The notes under the pieces are model-generated. The model was not told the DNA's origin, searched no databases, and saw nothing but the letters and a program-made list of their open reading frames with translations. 5,257 nucleotides of DNA from assembly GCA_003534085.1 (NCBI GenBank), contig DQBY01000047.1, positions 1 through 5,257 of the forward strand, written 5' to 3'. Below, one piece after another: positions 4,398 through 5,257 of the stretch (position 1 is the stretch's first letter; every line of letters begins with the position of its first letter). Origin of the DNA: Candidatus Moraniibacteriota bacterium. GTDB lineage: Bacteria > Patescibacteriota > Minisyncoccia > Moranbacterales > UBA2206. A program made the position numbers and the translations under genes.

Positions 4398-5257
4398 ATG
4401 CATGTAGGAGCTCACGAATCAATCGCCGGCGGAATCCAAAACGCCCCAGAACGGGCGCATGATTTAGGCTGTGAAGTTATGCAAATTTTCACCCTCCCCC
4501 CACAAGGCGGAAAAATCCCCGAACTGACTCCGGAAATTATAAAAGAATTCACGATGCGCGTTATGCGATATGCGATACGCGAAACATATATCCACACCCC
4601 CTATTACATCAATCTAGCCTCCGCCTCGAACCGTATCCGCTACGGCTCATCAAAAGCCATCCGCGAAGAATTGGAGCGAGGAAATCTTATCGGAGCAAAA
4701 TATGTGATGACCCATCTGGGTTCAGCCAAAGAATTGGGACAGAAAGAATCGATCGAAAAAGTAGCGCATATGCTCCAAAAAACTTTGGAAGGATATTCCG
4801 GAGAAACAAAATTAATCTTGGAGAACAGCGCCGGAGCGGGAGAAATCATCGGAGATGATCTGAAAGAACTTGGAGAGATAATTTCCAAAACAAACAGTCC
4901 TGCCATTGCCGGAATATGCTTGGACACTCAACATTCTTTCGCATCGGGATATGATTGGCGCGACTTTGAAAAAACTTTGCAAAGGATCGATGAAGAAATC
5001 GGATTGGAAAAAATAAAATCGATCCATTGCAACGACAGCCAGACCGATTGTAGATCCAACAAAGACCGCCACGAACATATCGGCCAAGGAAAAATCGGGC
5101 TCGAAGCTTTTCAGAACATCGTGAACTTCGCCAAGAAAAATAATATAGATTTGATTTGCGAAACCGAATCTCCGGAAAATAAAAACGACATCCAAACATT
5201 AAAAAAAATGATTGCTGCGCAAAGATATAATCTGTCATCCCGGACCCGCCCCTGGCG
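4398..5257 (+). CDS. nfo: endonuclease IV (AP endonuclease), 3' end open at the window edge
   Basis: Endonuclease IV is a three-zinc TIM-barrel enzyme of base excision repair that cuts DNA 5' to abasic sites. The frame runs from MHVGAHESIAGG and stays open to the window end (286 codons seen; the family is about 270-290 aa). All nine metal ligands align with E. coli Nfo: H66 (YIHTPYYIN), H106 (THLGS), E142 (LILENSAG), D176 and H179 (CLDTQHSFASGYD), H210 (IHCNDS), D223 and H225 (KDRHEHIGQGKIG) and E255 (ICETESP). Two DNA-contact positions differ: the E. coli KNQRQW region aligns with LPPQGG (33-38), putting Gln36 at the Arg37 position, and Tyr70 replaces Leu73. Tyr72 is kept as Tyr69. From about residue 279 the codons read through a TGTCATCCCGG repeat, so the true C-terminus is probably just outside the window or altered by the repeat. 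The ATG begins exactly at the family N-terminus; no Shine-Dalgarno sequence is seen. Confidence 0.95.
   Translation, partial: MHVGAHESIAGGIQNAPERAHDLGCEVMQIFTLPPQGGKIPELTPEIIKEFTMRVMRYAIRETYIHTPYYINLASASNRIRYGSSKAIREELERGNLIGAKYVMTHLGSAKELGQKESIEKVAHMLQKTLEGYSGETKLILENSAGAGEIIGDDLKELGEIISKTNSPAIAGICLDTQHSFASGYDWRDFEKTLQRIDEEIGLEKIKSIHCNDSQTDCRSNKDRHEHIGQGKIGLEAFQNIVNFAKKNNIDLICETESPENKNDIQTLKKMIAAQRYNLSSRTRPW
4554..4581. repeat. ATGCGAT tandem repeat inside nfo
   Basis: ATGCGAT is repeated exactly in tandem at 4563-4569 and 4570-4576, preceded by the variant ATGCGCG (4554-4560). CGCGT (4557-4561) and ACGCG (4577-4581) make the block an imperfect palindrome. It encodes about residues 53-61 (MRVMRYAIR), in the helix before the first zinc-ligand loop. 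Length is unchanged relative to E. coli Nfo as I align it, so this is not an obvious insertion. Confidence 0.6.
5233..5257. repeat. start of a dispersed TGTCATCCCGG-type palindromic repeat, cut by the window edge
   Basis: TGTCATCCCGGACC followed by CGCC-CCT-GGCG (5247-5257) looks like the left half of a GC-rich inverted repeat beginning TGTCATCCCGG, a type dispersed in many bacterial genomes. The base composition jumps from AT-rich nfo to GC-rich at this point. The right half would be expected just beyond the window, continuing as the complement of GGACC. This is inferred from half an element only. Confidence 0.5.

Noticed and set aside
4412..5238. Reverse-strand open frames of up to 130 codons across 4412-5238.
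   Set aside because: The forward strand carries an nfo frame with all nine metal ligands; the antisense frames have no recognisable features.

Overview
The window looks like a compact piece of chromosome from a candidate-phyla-radiation (Patescibacteria) bacterium, most likely of the Parcubacteria type. This rests on several features. The IF-2 is short (598 aa) with a minimal N-terminus. Most starts lack a clear Shine-Dalgarno sequence. The proteins are minimal versions of their families. Intergenic gaps are filled with palindromic, AT-rich or T-tract-plus-GCGG repeats of a kind I associate with these genomes. All genes read cleanly in the standard code, with no in-frame TGA, so the UGA-glycine lineages (Gracilibacteria/SR1) are unlikely. 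The lineage call is inference; no marker rRNA is present.

Layout, all genes on the + strand. Positions 1-149 hold no gene I can support. Positions 150-659 encode a membrane-anchored DUF4446-type protein. Positions 660-807 are a very AT-rich gap forming a long inverted repeat. Positions 808-2604 are infB (IF-2). Positions 2605-2808 hold a large imperfect palindrome followed by a perfect 12-bp hairpin. Positions 2809-3138 are rbfA, followed directly by a terminator-like hairpin. Positions 3171-3396 hold two more stem-loops and a second copy of the 12-bp hairpin module. Positions 3397-4356 encode a DHH/DHHA1 phosphoesterase of the NrnA type. Positions 4398-5257 are nfo (endonuclease IV), whose reading frame is still open at the window edge and appears to run into a dispersed repeat.

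Functionally, infB-rbfA-nrnA is the distal part of the widely conserved nusA-infB-rbfA-(nrnA)-truB translation and RNA-metabolism cluster: initiation factor, 30S maturation factor, and nanoRNA or phosphonucleotide phosphatase. Here DUF4446 sits where nusA is often found and nfo sits where truB is often found. A terminator-like hairpin after rbfA and large repeats in the gaps suggest the genes are not one simple tightly packed operon.

No new defence system, CRISPR array or mobile gene is visible. The most interesting signal is non-coding. The hairpin modules just upstream of rbfA and nrnA differ at four stem positions, and each change is compensated on the opposite arm so both stems stay perfectly paired. 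They sit in a family of long intergenic palindromes.
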